From the NCBI GenBank assembly GCA_020747015.1, contig JAGTJM010000041.1, positions 1 through 64,000 on the forward strand: a DNA stretch of 64,000 nucleotides, read 5' to 3'. A program made the position numbers and the translations under genes. This document shows positions 1-11,210 of this stretch, piece after piece. The notes under the pieces are model-generated. The model was not told the origin of the DNA, ran no database searches, and saw nothing but the letters and a program-made list of their open reading frames with translations. Within the stretch, counting starts at the first letter, position 1. Each line of letters starts with the position of its first letter. Source of the stretch: Pyrenochaeta sp. MPI-SDFR-AT-0127. Taxonomy: Eukaryota; Ascomycota; Dothideomycetes; Pleosporales; Cucurbitariaceae.

Positions 1-848
1 ACTCGAAAATGGGCCCAGTACATACAATACCTGTATCTGTGTGCTTTAACAGATACCATGGATGCGGATATGTCCTACCGACACAATACATCGGACATTA
101 ATTGTCAAGCTGCGGGCTAGACTTAGAGCTAGGTCGAGTTGGATCAACAATGTATACTAGTTTGTATAGCATATCTAGATTTTACTTAATACTATATACC
201 TCTTTGGTTGCATAGTGCAGTGGGTGCAGACCTGTGCCCTGACAATAATGTAATGGATTGGAACTGAATTTTAGTTCCATTTTGGAAGCCTCTTGAACAT
301 GTGATCGGTAGCGTTGTTATCTTGAATAGAATGCTGATTGAGCTACTCCTTTCCCGTCCGTTATTTCCCAGTATCTGCACCGATATTCTTGTCGACATAC
401 TGAGGAGAAGAGAGTGTTCAGTCGTATTAAGGTTGCGTCTATAGTCAATTGACCAGAGTACAATTGAGAACGGCTGATCGATCAACACGTAAACGAAATA
501 CCAAAAAAGAAGTCAAGTCACTTAGAAGACGACAATGCGATTGCGCCACATAGATAGACACTGTGTACCAAAACGATGGTACGGCCTGTTCTTCATGTAT
601 TCTTCCGATCTTAAGAAATATTAGTGGTTTGCCAATTCGTCTCTCTTTGCAACTATTGTTAGCTCATGCCACGTTTACAAGATCTCGCTATTGTTACAAA
701 TTTTGCGTATAATCTGTGTTCAATAGTTGGAAGTGTAAGAGACTATTTCATTCGCCATGAAGAAGTTTTCGCAATCTGTCTAGTAGCATGCTTAACTCAT
801 TTCCATCATTATCGAACGCTACCTTATTTTCAAGTTCGACGAAATGGC
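1..848. other. Left-edge region, no gene seen
   Basis: I see no coding sequence with recognisable protein character here. The reading frames are short and have no family resemblance. It is AT-leaning DNA downstream of the P450 stop codon (the P450 runs leftward), so the right-hand part may hold its 3' untranslated region. Confidence 0.5.
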
Positions 849-2463
849 TTACTTAGCTCTCCTCACACATGCAATTCTCAAGTCTGAGGGTAATGCCCAA
901 GTATCATCGTCCCAATCCCATTTCGCTCCCATTTCGTCTTCCAACTTCACCTCCCAGCCTTTAACTACCTCCACAATCAAGGCTTTCATCATTAGATCAA
1001 CGACATACCTGCCCAAACACACTCGTGGGCCAAATCCAAAGCGCCAATAGCAATACCTGATATCCTTCGCTCTCGAGACACCGCCCTCAGCCCATCTTTC
1101 GGGGCGGAAAGTTGTGTTGTCCGGACCCCATAGGGGGTCGTGCACGTTAAGTGCGTGTGCGTCAACCACAAATTTAGAGCCAGCCGGGAGGTCAAATTTG
1201 CCAACTTGACGCTGCGTGGGGCATGCCTGCGCGACCGAGAATGCTGCTACAGGGCGGAGACGCCCGCCTTCAAGCAGAATGTGGTGGAGGTAGTTTGACT
1301 GAGACATTAAATATGCTTCTGTATTTTCTGGGTCCACCAATGCCGATCTAAGTTCAAAGAGTAGTCTACTTTGGACGTTAGGATATGCAGCGATGAAAAC
1401 GAATGACCATGCTAGTGCGCCAATTGACACATCGAGATTGGCGAAGAGCATTTCGTCGAGGGTTTGGAGGAGGGCTTCTCGTGATATACTGCCCTTAGCA
1501 ACGGCTTCATACATTAGTACGATTGGAGGACACTCTCCGTTCTTGACCATCCTCAATGCTTCGATGTGTGCATCATCATTCCAGCGACCCCATGCCTCTT
1601 TGAATCCACGCATTTCACGGTTGGCCTTGAGAGGTAGATACTTTGCCCATGAGTATCTTGTTACGCCGCCCATCATCATATGAGCAAAGACTGAGTCTCG
1701 TCCAGGTATTATCTCCAACAGTCGAGCCTTAAGATCCGAGGTCAATGTTCCGTAGAGGATATCCGCGAGGGCTAAAAAGGGATATACTCTCAGATCAGCG
1801 AAAGGTCGAAGCTGCCACTTATCAGGCTTAGCATCACTGAGCAAGTTAATGTGCTGTTTGGAATGCGCTTGGACGCTCTTGACGTATGTTGTTGTCGCGC
1901 TTCTAGTAAACGGGGCTTCAGTCGCTCTTCGCAAGGATCTCCATTCTTGCCCGCTGACAAGCCCAAGACAGATACCAAGAAGTTGATACATGTAGTGTCC
2001 GCTATCATTTGCATTGGCCTTGTGATGAGTATGCGAGTCGCGGAAGACTGTTTCGATATCGTTGGGTGTCGTAAGGATACTGCATAGAGTGAGCGGAAAT
2101 TCCAATCTATTCCGTTGATGCGAACCACTTACATTTCTCCATGGAATCCGGACCAAATTCTATACAAAGAACCAAACTGAGACCCCCATTTGGCACTATT
2201 CTCGCGCCCACGAAGATATTTCTCGATGTTGCCTTGTCCGTTTGGCCAGACGAATGGGAGTGTTGGGAGACCTTCTTTACCATCTGTAGACGTGATGGGG
2301 TATCGTAATCTGAGATAGATCTGTGATGTGGTCAGCTCGACTGTGTGCGATGCTGTGCAGTGGAGCTTGCTGTGAGAAGACGGGATAATGCGTCGGATTT
2401 TCGAGCGACAAGCACGATTACGGCGACCATTACACTCAGGAGTGTGATTGCTGAAAACATCAT
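849..2463 (-). CDS. Cytochrome P450 monooxygenase, three exons
   Basis: A microsomal haem-thiolate monooxygenase. My model has exons 2463-2371, 2320-2133 and 2079-849 and gives 503 residues, the usual P450 length. The N-terminus starts MMFSAITLLSV and is a hydrophobic ER anchor. Then come a proline-containing hinge region (LPTLPFVWPNGQG), an I-helix segment with FANLDVS in place of the usual AGxDT, an ExxR motif (EGGR), a PERF-like FRPERW, and the haem-binding FGFGPRVCLG with the ligand Cys near residue 448. Intron 2 (2080-2132) is GT-AG and restores the motif EIILTTPNDI. Intron 1 (2321-2370) fits only as a GC-AG intron (donor GCAAGC, branch site CTGAC); without it the anchor frame hits a stop. 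The substrate cannot be told. The sequence style recalls P450s found in fungal secondary-metabolite clusters, but no backbone synthase is in view. The gene diverges from the transporter gene at 4.1 kb. Confidence 0.85.
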
Positions 2464-4123
2464 GGCTCTTTAAAGAATCGAATCCGTGAACTATGGAAAT
2501 TCCTTCAACATCACAGTCCAATTTCAGGGAAAGAAGCGGAAAGTAGGTACTTATCAAATGGTCATGCTGCGGATCTCTGTCGGAGATGACATGTCAACTG
2601 ATAAGATGATCAGATAAAAATTTACCTTGTCAGTGCATGCATGAACGGGTGAACTCACTCCTCTTGCAAGTTTCCTGGACTCTATTGGGGAAGGTGAGAT
2701 TGAGCGATTATGCTTATTGGATGGCGGCCTCTTCGATTATGGCGCGTGGCTTGGAGCTTACATATTGCTGCACATGAATGTCCTCTCTCCTGCAACTGTA
2801 TGCAGCCCCCACCTGCCGCGGTCGAATCGCACATGCCCAACGACGGATGAGCCAGGTGAACGGCATTGCTGTTTTGAGCGCCACAGTGTGATTGGGGTGA
2901 AGTGTTAGCGAATACGAGGTGCGTGGGACCGTTATGTCACATTACCCATAGTCACATTGACAGTGGCAACGTGAATGTATTTGTTTCGATCAATAAAGGA
3001 GAAAGATATGCAACGAATATGCTCTTTCAAAGCTCAATCTCAGTATCGAATCCAGTGATGATACACTAGTGAACCCAATAGCAATACCAATTGCGTCCTC
3101 CACAATTCAAATACAGAGTCACTACACTTTGAGAGCTAAATAAATCCAATGATATGGAGGTTTGAATATGCGCGCATTCGAGCCTACAGTTGTCAAGAGG
3201 GCATGCGGCGGGCTGCACCCACTAGAAACATCCCGGGTCGATCATATACCTATTATTGCCATACTCAATGTTCCCGAGACTATTTCAAGAAGATAAAGCC
3301 GCGAAAGAGGACTGTGACTGGAAAGGCCATTCTAAATTTGGCTGGCCTCCCTACATCGCGCTGTCCTCTTCCTGAGTGCAGATGGATTCGTGTCGTCAGA
3401 TTACAAATCTCCCAACGGGATTCTCGAACAGGAGGACTATGGGATAAATTCGAGACATAGGATTACCTTAGAGTTGCGTCAGAGGTGAGATGGTGAGAAG
3501 CCCCAGAGGGTGACGAACAGATGCATTGCGCTGAGATGAATAGAACATGAAGTCTCGCGATTTTAGCAATGCGTTGTTACTCATGGTTAAAGGACGCCTC
3601 GGATTTGGTGTGGGAGCCAGGGCCTAACAAATTCTTTGATGGCCCCACGGGGGCCCGCGGTGGGGTTGCTCTGGCTCGTCACGTGCCCAAGGGCGCAACT
3701 TGTGCTTTGAGCATGTGCGAACGAACTATTGGCCAATCGCGTTGGAAGCCGCGACTTGCCCAAGTCGAATGTCACGAGGTAATGACGTCTTGGCTGAAAA
3801 GAGCGCACGCGTCGCCCCACGCACGGCATGCACCGATGTTTCCCCTTTTGGCGGTGTGTTGTGTGGACCGCTACGGACTACGATCCGATGTCCATGCCAT
3901 CTTTGTCTTTTCTCCACAGCCTAATCCAGGCTGTATGGCACAGGTATATTTTTGGTGCGGTCGGACCGATGCTCTTGAGCGGTGACTAACGCCAACCCCT
4001 TGGCCCATAATACATGGCGACTCGCCACGGCCTTCATAAAATCATATTTCTTCAACGCAAACTCGAGTCTATTTGTTACCAACTCGTCCTTGCCGGCTTC
4101 CACCACCACAAACGGCTCTGGCG
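2464..4123. other. Divergent intergenic region between P450 and transporter
   Basis: About 1.66 kb between two divergently transcribed genes, so it should contain both promoters. Several short frames exist (for example 3149-3460 and 3569-3985 on +), but none looks like a protein family. No clear TATA box or operator could be assigned. Confidence 0.5.
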
Positions 4124-6232
4124 ATGGACGCTTCTTCAACCGATCTCGCAGACCCGTCACAAGTCGCTGACTCGCACGAGCTACGACCGATGCCACCCAC
4201 ATATCCGTCGCCGTCGGTACAGCCAGAGCAAGCGACGGGCAAGACCAGAGTCCGCTTCAATAGCGCTGCCAATGCCGAAATCCCACACCCCGAATTGCAC
4301 CGCACCTACAGCCGCATCAACGATTCCGAGTCGGCGCATGTTGGCGGTGATCAGCATGTAGTCGACGCCGAAGAGCTGCTGAATGCACACAATGGCCATG
4401 GCCCTGTCGATGGGTATAATGCACTGTCGTGGACCGAGGCGGACTCGGACGAGGGCTACGCCGTTACAGGTAACACAAACGGTGGTGTCTTCTACCAGCT
4501 GCTCCAGGCATATAAAGCACCCGTCTCTGGCTACACCGACACAGTGTCGACAACCAGCACCGCGTCCCCAGCGCAACGACCGGGGTCCTCGTCGGGTGCT
4601 GCCACTCCCTCCAAAAAAAAGTGGTACAAGGCAGACAAGTCCGCTGCCCAGTCCCAGGAGACGCTGGCCACGCTCATCGGCGCCTCGGCCAAATTGGCGA
4701 ATCCAAACAACGAGAAGCAGGATGCTGCAATGCGCCCACGCCATCACAAGCGCACGAGCAGTGGTGGCCTTCTTTCCAAGGTCTGGAAGGCCAAGGACGA
4801 CCAAGATGCGAAGATCAAGATCCACGTCGCAAACATCCTCAAGCGACAGCAATACATCATCCGTATGTGCCGTGCCTTGATGCTCTTCGGTGCTCCAACC
4901 CACCGCCTTGAAGAGTACCTTGCCACTACCGCCAAGATTCTTGAAATCAACAGCCAATTCCTCTACATTCCTGGTTGTATGATCATTTCTTTCGACGACT
5001 CACTTACACACACCGCTGAAGTCAAGATCGTTCGCACAGCACAAGGGGTCAATCTTGGCAAGCTCAAAGACACCCACGAGATCTACAAGGAGGTGTTACA
5101 TGACGTCATCAGCCTCGACGAAGCCCTCTCTCGGCTGGACGAGGTCATAAACGCAAAGGATCGCCATCCTGTCTGGCTGACAGTCATCATGTACGGCCTT
5201 GCCTCCGCAGCTGTGTCTGTTTTTTTCAAAGCCCGCTTGATTGACATGCCTATCATCCTTGCTCTCGGTTGCATTCTTGGCCTTCTTCAACTGGTCATTG
5301 CCCCTTTGTCCAAGACATATAGCACCGTCTTTGAGATCTCCGCAACGATTCTGATGAGCTTCCTCGCTCGTGCTTTCGGAAGTATCAATAATGGCAGCCT
5401 TTTTTGTTTCTCGGCCATAGCACAGAGCGCCATTGCCATGATTCTTCCTGGCTGGGTATGTTGTGAATGTCATTGTTCTTGACCGAGATGCTAATTGCTT
5501 CAGCTCGTTCTTAGCTCTGCCCTTGAGCTTCAGTCGCGTGCCATTGTGCCCGGCTCCATCCGACTCGTCTTTGCCATCATCTATTCACTTTTCCTCGGGT
5601 ACGGCATCACCGTGGGCACTGCCATTTACGGTGCCATCGATCCCAATGCCACCAATGATACACAGTGCCACAATCCCTTAAACCCTTATTGGAACTTTCT
5701 TTTCGTCCCTCTTTATGTCTTCTTCACAACCTTCACTGTTCAGGCCAAATACAAACAGATGCCAGCCATGATCATCATTGCCTTTGCTGGCTATGTGGTC
5801 AACTTCTACGCCAACATGAAGTTCTCCTCTAGCGCTCCGATTGCATATACTTTTGGAGCCTTCACCATTGGCGTTCTCGCAAACCTTTACAGCCGTTTAC
5901 GTCATGGTGTTGCTGCTGCCGTTCTCCTGCCTGCTGTTTATGTTCAAGTTCCTGGCAGTCTGGCATCAAGTGGAAGCATCAACTCTGCACTGCAGACCGC
6001 ATCTGCCCTGATCAAAGGTTCTGGGGGAACCACCGACGTAAGCATGTTTGTTCGGTTTGTACGCATAGGTCATTAACGCAAGCAGACAACAACTGACAGC
6101 CTAAATGCCATTGTCTTCAACGTCGCAGCTTCCATGATCCAAATCGCCATAGGCATAACTGTTGGCCTGTTCATGGCAGCTCTACTTGTATACCCCATGG
6201 GCAAACGCCGTAGTGGATTGTGGACTCTTTAA
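4124..6232 (+). CDS. ThrE/PRM10-type (DUF1212/DUF3815) membrane transporter
   Basis: Polytopic membrane protein of the threonine/serine exporter-like superfamily, which in fungi includes yeast pheromone-regulated membrane protein Prm10. Exons 4124-5455, 5504-6037 and 6086-6232 give 670 residues; both 48-nt introns are GT-AG and phase 0. Residues 1 to about 230 are a polar, Ser/Thr/Pro-rich cytosolic tail. About residues 235-350 form the conserved soluble DUF1212 part (MCRALMLFGAPTHRLEEYL, then IPGCMIISFDD). Multiple hydrophobic helices follow (MYGLASAAVSVFF, IILALGCILGLLQLVIAPL and others), ending with a last helix and GKRRSGLWTL. An in-frame ATG lies upstream at 4073; I prefer 4124 because its context (GCGATGG) is better. 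The transported substrate is not shown by sequence; amino-acid export is only a family-level guess. Confidence 0.9.
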
Positions 6233-9200
6233 AGTATACCCCTTGTTTCTGCATAGCGATACGGAGTCTGGGAACCCAAAATGGGAGGAACTGGATCTTG
6301 CGAGCTAATCATCCCTAGTACTTAAACACTAAGACGTTTATCTTTGATGGCACTATTTGGTTGGATGTGTGGTGTCAAGGTGACATGCCAAGGTAAGCCC
6401 CGTGCAACAAGCGGTCAACACCGTCGGAAAAACCCAACGATAGCAACGAGCATCCATTTCGCGCCCTCCTTGCGCCCCTCCCAGCAATCCTCTGGATTTT
6501 CGCTTGCGACCTGAGCACCCACCAACATTCAAGCAACAGCAATCGAGGTGTACTCCATCGATATTCCTGGTAACCCACTTCAGGACTGGCGTCTGGATCA
6601 GCCATCCAACATGCAATCGCATCGCTACTTCAACATGAAGCAAGGTGTCTATTGTATCGCCTTTCCCACCGCAAGCTTGTGATTCAGCACTCACTGGCCA
6701 AAACTCTCCGATCACACATCTTCGCACCTACTCTACCTTTCCATTTTCTTTCGAAGGTTTCTTCATGTTTCGTGTGTGTGATGTGATGCTCATTTTGTTG
6801 TGTCCACCTCAAGCTCTAAGTGCCATACTTTTGATTTACCTGTGATTCTGCGACGAATTATGAGTCTCTCATCGCAACCTGTTCGGATACGGGGTAAACA
6901 AACTTTATGTTTACCAACTATCATGGTTATCTCACTTGCAGAGTGTCTACGCAGACTTTGAATACGCATGATTTGCCTTTTGTCACCTTGAAAAGTGTAC
7001 TAAATGGTGGTTTTCTCGGTTTGTACGTAGCCTAGAGAACTACAAAGATATCGAATCGTTGCATAACTTCTCATTTATACCTGCGTTTTTGCTTTCTTAC
7101 TACAGGTAATGCGCCTGTGCTAGACAGTTTGCCAGTATTTCAATTCTTCCTCGGTTCGGGTCGCACAAAATGGGGTTCATTATGCACTTCTGGCGCATAC
7201 AGCATTTGCTTGGTCTCTCCGGTGGATGTTTGTCGTTGTGCGAGTTAGGATACTAGATTGTGTATTTTAGTGAGTGAACAGTGCATGGTCATCCTGGCTA
7301 TGGCCATGAAATAGTCACCAAAAAAGGAATTAGCTGAATCTAGTATTTGCCTGTAAAATGATATTACGATGTTTTGCGATCTACTAGTAAATTCTGTTAA
7401 GCTGGGAAACTACAATGGCCTAATATGATCACGTTGATCACTATAAACGCACTTTGTTGATGCTCTCCAGCGCCACATGTGTCCGCTGAAAAGTAGGTGT
7501 ATCATGCCTCAATACCTACCAAGTTGCCACTGATCATCAGAACAGCTTGAGACATACAGTATGAGCTGATAACAAGTATTAACATATGATGCTTTTTGAG
7601 AGATTGCTATTCTATATCAACCGCCACTCTTTGGAATTGCAATATAAAGCAAGGCGTCCTAGCCCATAACATCATGCATCACTCTTACGCGCAAATACCT
7701 TGAGTGGGCAAGTCATTGTACCTTCCCTTTTGACTTGCGTTGATTTGAGCCCTTTAGCTTCTTCATTAGCAGCATATATGCCTGCATTGGTTACAACTAA
7801 AGATGTCTTGTGGAGCATAATGCCTTATTCTTCAATAGGGTAACAGTGCTTACCAAAATTCCATGCAAGAGGCCATACTGCGTGGAGAATATCTCAACAC
7901 TGAGAGAATACTCGGGAATAGCTGGTGAAAAGTTATCCCTGCATTATTTGCTTTTCAAAAGAGCAGAAAGATGGCGAAATTTAGTGCGGTAGGGGATCAA
8001 ACCGCTGATTCATTTGCTGGTGATAGCGACCCTTTCGAGGTGATGATCTGTGGAAATGACTGAGCACTCGACCCAACGAAGAGGGGAAGCGAGAGGAGGA
8101 GAGTAACGTGTGGCAATGCGTGGAAGTTTTCATAACCATTCTCCAATATTGGGTGGTAAACTTCCATGCCTGAGGTGTTCCCTCTACTATAATTGATCAG
8201 TTATGATATATAGCGTGATCATCTTAAGGAACTCAAAGTTGGGCGTATAATGCCCAGCTGCTGATCAGGATCAACTTGCTGTTCATATTCTTCAATATCC
8301 CGCAACTCCACGAGCGTACCGTAAGAGCCATATTTGTTGACTCGCTCAAGAGGCCGTTTGATTCACCTGATCAGTCACTACTTTCTTGAAATAGCTCAAG
8401 TCTACTTTAACTCAATAACTGTGCCATGCAGCTTCTGCACACGCGTAACATTTGATTGGAATCCTTGGAATCTAAATCCTCTGGTCCGCAAGCCGCTATG
8501 CAACGAAATACCTTGCCGCGATATACCGGTGAAGAGGTAGATTTGTCAATACATGATCGCATCGTCTTTCAGCTAATGTACCGTTTGATGAGTAGAGGTA
8601 GGTCACAGATCCGCATTCGCAGCATCAGGATTGCGTTTAAGGGCTTTCGCACAATGGAGATACGTGTCTGTCACAATACCGCCATTTACACCTTTGCGTC
8701 CCGAGTTCCCGATTCTCGATGCTAAGCGAGCTTTTCTCCAAGCTGCAAGCGTTGAGCTATTTTAAGGATCCGTTTCCGTGGCTCGTGCTCAGTTGAAGAG
8801 AAATCAAGCTTTTCAGCCTCCACTTCGTTGACAAATACCGTAATAGCACGGTACTGTACATCATGCAAAGGACGGACGGACGCGCGCACACACGTGTGTG
8901 CATGTATGTATCTATTCTGAACATCTTCTATGCTTCTTGTGGTCGAGAAGTGGCAATTAGATAATTGACTCACTACAACATCCAAGTCAGGAAAATGGCG
9001 CAAAACGTGCAACACAGGTCGGCAGAACGGGGTTCAAGGGCAACATGGTTGCGCTCTCTATGGCTGAGCGGCGCGCGGGTGACTCTTGGGCTTACGATTC
9101 CATAAGTTTTCCATGCATCCTTCCATGCGTTCTGGCCCCCTCACCTTTGAATAGAACTTACTGACAGTCCACTGCCTTACGCAAAAGATCTTGGGCCCTG

Positions 9201-10431
9201 CTGTGCACACCACCGTTAATCGATACTCTGTTTGTTGCTCGGTGTTCAGTGAACAATGTGTTATCAATCCTGCTCACGACAGGCTGACATCATGGGCAAA
9301 TATGCATTTGGAAACGGCAGCCGTGCTGGGGCATTGGCAGTATCAGGTAGTGTTCAAGTGTGCACATTTGTGATGGATGGGGAGGGCCTGGGTACACATT
9401 TCGGCCGATGATACCTCGAAACGACCCACCCGATCGATGTTATAAGGCTAGTAGTGAAAAGAGCAGTGTCTCTGCTTGCGCAAACACTGGTACCGATAGG
9501 CAGGGGCAGGCGAGCACCACCGTAGCGAAAGTGGTTATGCACGTCCCAGCTGGCGACATGACTCGGCTTTACCGACACGCCACAGACGAAGGAATGAGGA
9601 GCCATTCGCAGTCTCTATGCAGCGGACGGCTAATGGGAGGTCAAATTGGGAAGTTGTTAGCAGACTTATATGATTTTAGCTTTTTCGCATGATACTGGCC
9701 CGTAGGGCTCATTCCGAACTTCTCGGATTTGGAGGCGTGCCGGGAGGAAATCGTGAATTTAAATATGTCCAGAGAAGTTACGTGTGGTAATCACACAAGC
9801 GAAAGCATACCCGTACTTGAAGACCACTATTATAATTCCTCCCCACATTTCTAATTTTGGAGGCGGGGCAGAAGAAGAGACAAAGGTGAAGGTAGTCCGA
9901 CCGGAGCTATGAGGCCGCCCATTGGTGGATTTGTGGCTGCTGATGCTATCGCTTCCTGAAGTGGAATTCGAATCCCCTCCTTGGGGATTTCGAGCCTCAA
10001 TTATTCACACATTTAATTTGATCTGATCTGAAACGTATCGCGATCTTGGAAACTGTCTTGACGGGCTTGAAACAAGGTGAAATCTGTAGACTGTGTTTTC
10101 GGTAAATTGTTCTTTTGGCATTAGGTACTAACTACTACAGTACTATGAAGGTACTCGTCAGGCCGTGTATGTCAATCATAAAAATAAAGAGAAGGCTGGA
10201 TGCAACCAGAATGATTCGTTGTAGATCATATCCCAGCGAAGGGAAACAGGCTCAACTGTCTATAAAATGAATCGCTAGATATCTCAGAAGGAGGAAATCC
10301 CACATTTAAAACGCCAACAGCGCCTGGCTTTATGATAAAGAGCTTCATATGTAAAAGCATGAAGGGTATAGACAAGAAGAGAACTGAGATAGCAGTGTTA
10401 CCACCATCGTAGGAGCGCGCCAGCACTGTAA
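6233..10431. other. 4.2-kb gene-poor region
   Basis: Lies between the convergent ends of the transporter gene and the bZIP gene. All frames are short and lack recognisable domains. Most of it is AT-leaning. There is no obvious transposase, terminal repeat or low-complexity array. It could contain diverged repeat remnants that cannot be recognised by eye. Confidence 0.5.
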
Positions 10432-11210
10432 TTATGTACTTTCAGTCTTCACTGGTGTAGCACCCTTAAATTCGCCGTGTAATATCTCCAGGAGTTTGCG
10501 AAGGGTATCTGAGTTACTGCTTCTTCGCCGAGTGGTTTTTCCATCTTCGTCTTCTCCCTCGGCGTCGTTGTCTTGCGTGAGCAATTCGATCGTTTTTCGG
10601 AGCTTTTCGTATGCGGCATTGAGATCTGAGTGTGAAACTTCGAGCTTGTTGTATTTGTCGCTCAGGATGGCAAGCTGGGCTTCGAGGTCTCGGGCATGCT
10701 TTTCCTTACGCTCGCGGAAGGCGCGTTGAGCTGCGCGATTCTGAGCTCGGCGGCGCTGGAAGGCTGTTAGGCAAGTATTACTGTGCTATACAGATATAGT
10801 ACTTACTCCAGATGTAGTATGTGTCCGCTCGCTTGGTGCAGAGCCGTGGACAGTCGAAAATACAGGCTCAGTATGGGGTGGTGGGCGAGGACTGCAGTAA
10901 GGGCTATCATGGTCCGAGCCAAAATCCGATGGGGTCATTGGCATAGGGTATGATCCAAAGGACATTGACTCGTCAACAATGTGAGGGTAGTATGCCTGGT
11001 GTATTGAAGCAGGGAACTGGTCATATGTGGAAGAGACCTTTGCTGAATTAGAATAAAGCAAGTGAAATAGTAGCAGTTTTGACATACTGGAGAACCGCTC
11101 AAGCTGGGTACTTTTGATAGATCCGGTGGCATCTCGAATACGGTATTCTGGTGCGCAGGAGCAATGTAATTGCCCTGAGCCATCCAGTAGTCAAACGATT
11201 GGGAGTCCAT
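10432..11210 (-). CDS. Small Yap/AP-1-type bZIP transcription factor
   Basis: DNA-binding regulator of the fungal AP-1-like (Yap) bZIP class. Exons 11210-11088, 11037-10807 and 10755-10432 give 225 residues; both introns (11038-11087 and 10756-10806) are phase 0. The last exon starts exactly at the basic region: RRRAQNRAAQRAFRERKEKH (residues 119-138), which carries the Yap signature NRAAQRAFR. It is followed by a leucine-zipper-like coiled coil (L at LEAQLAIL, YNKLEV, LNAAYEKL, IELL). The N-terminal half is rich in Ser, Pro and Tyr, and the C-terminus has an acidic stretch (DAEGEDEDG). There is only one Cys before the basic region, so the cysteine-rich redox domains of true Yap1 are absent; this argues for a different, smaller bZIP. 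Targets are unknown. The gene is isolated in a gene-poor stretch. Confidence 0.87.

Noticed and set aside
2321..2463. P450 first thought to be a broken gene because of a stop after the anchor
   Set aside because: A GC-AG intron with a good branch site restores a full-length frame.
3569..3985. 138-codon plus-strand frame upstream of the transporter
   Set aside because: No domain and no good splice connection to the transporter; probably promoter or leader.
9963..9979. tRNA B-box-like GAATTCGAATCCCC
   Set aside because: No A box at the right distance and no cloverleaf could be folded around it.
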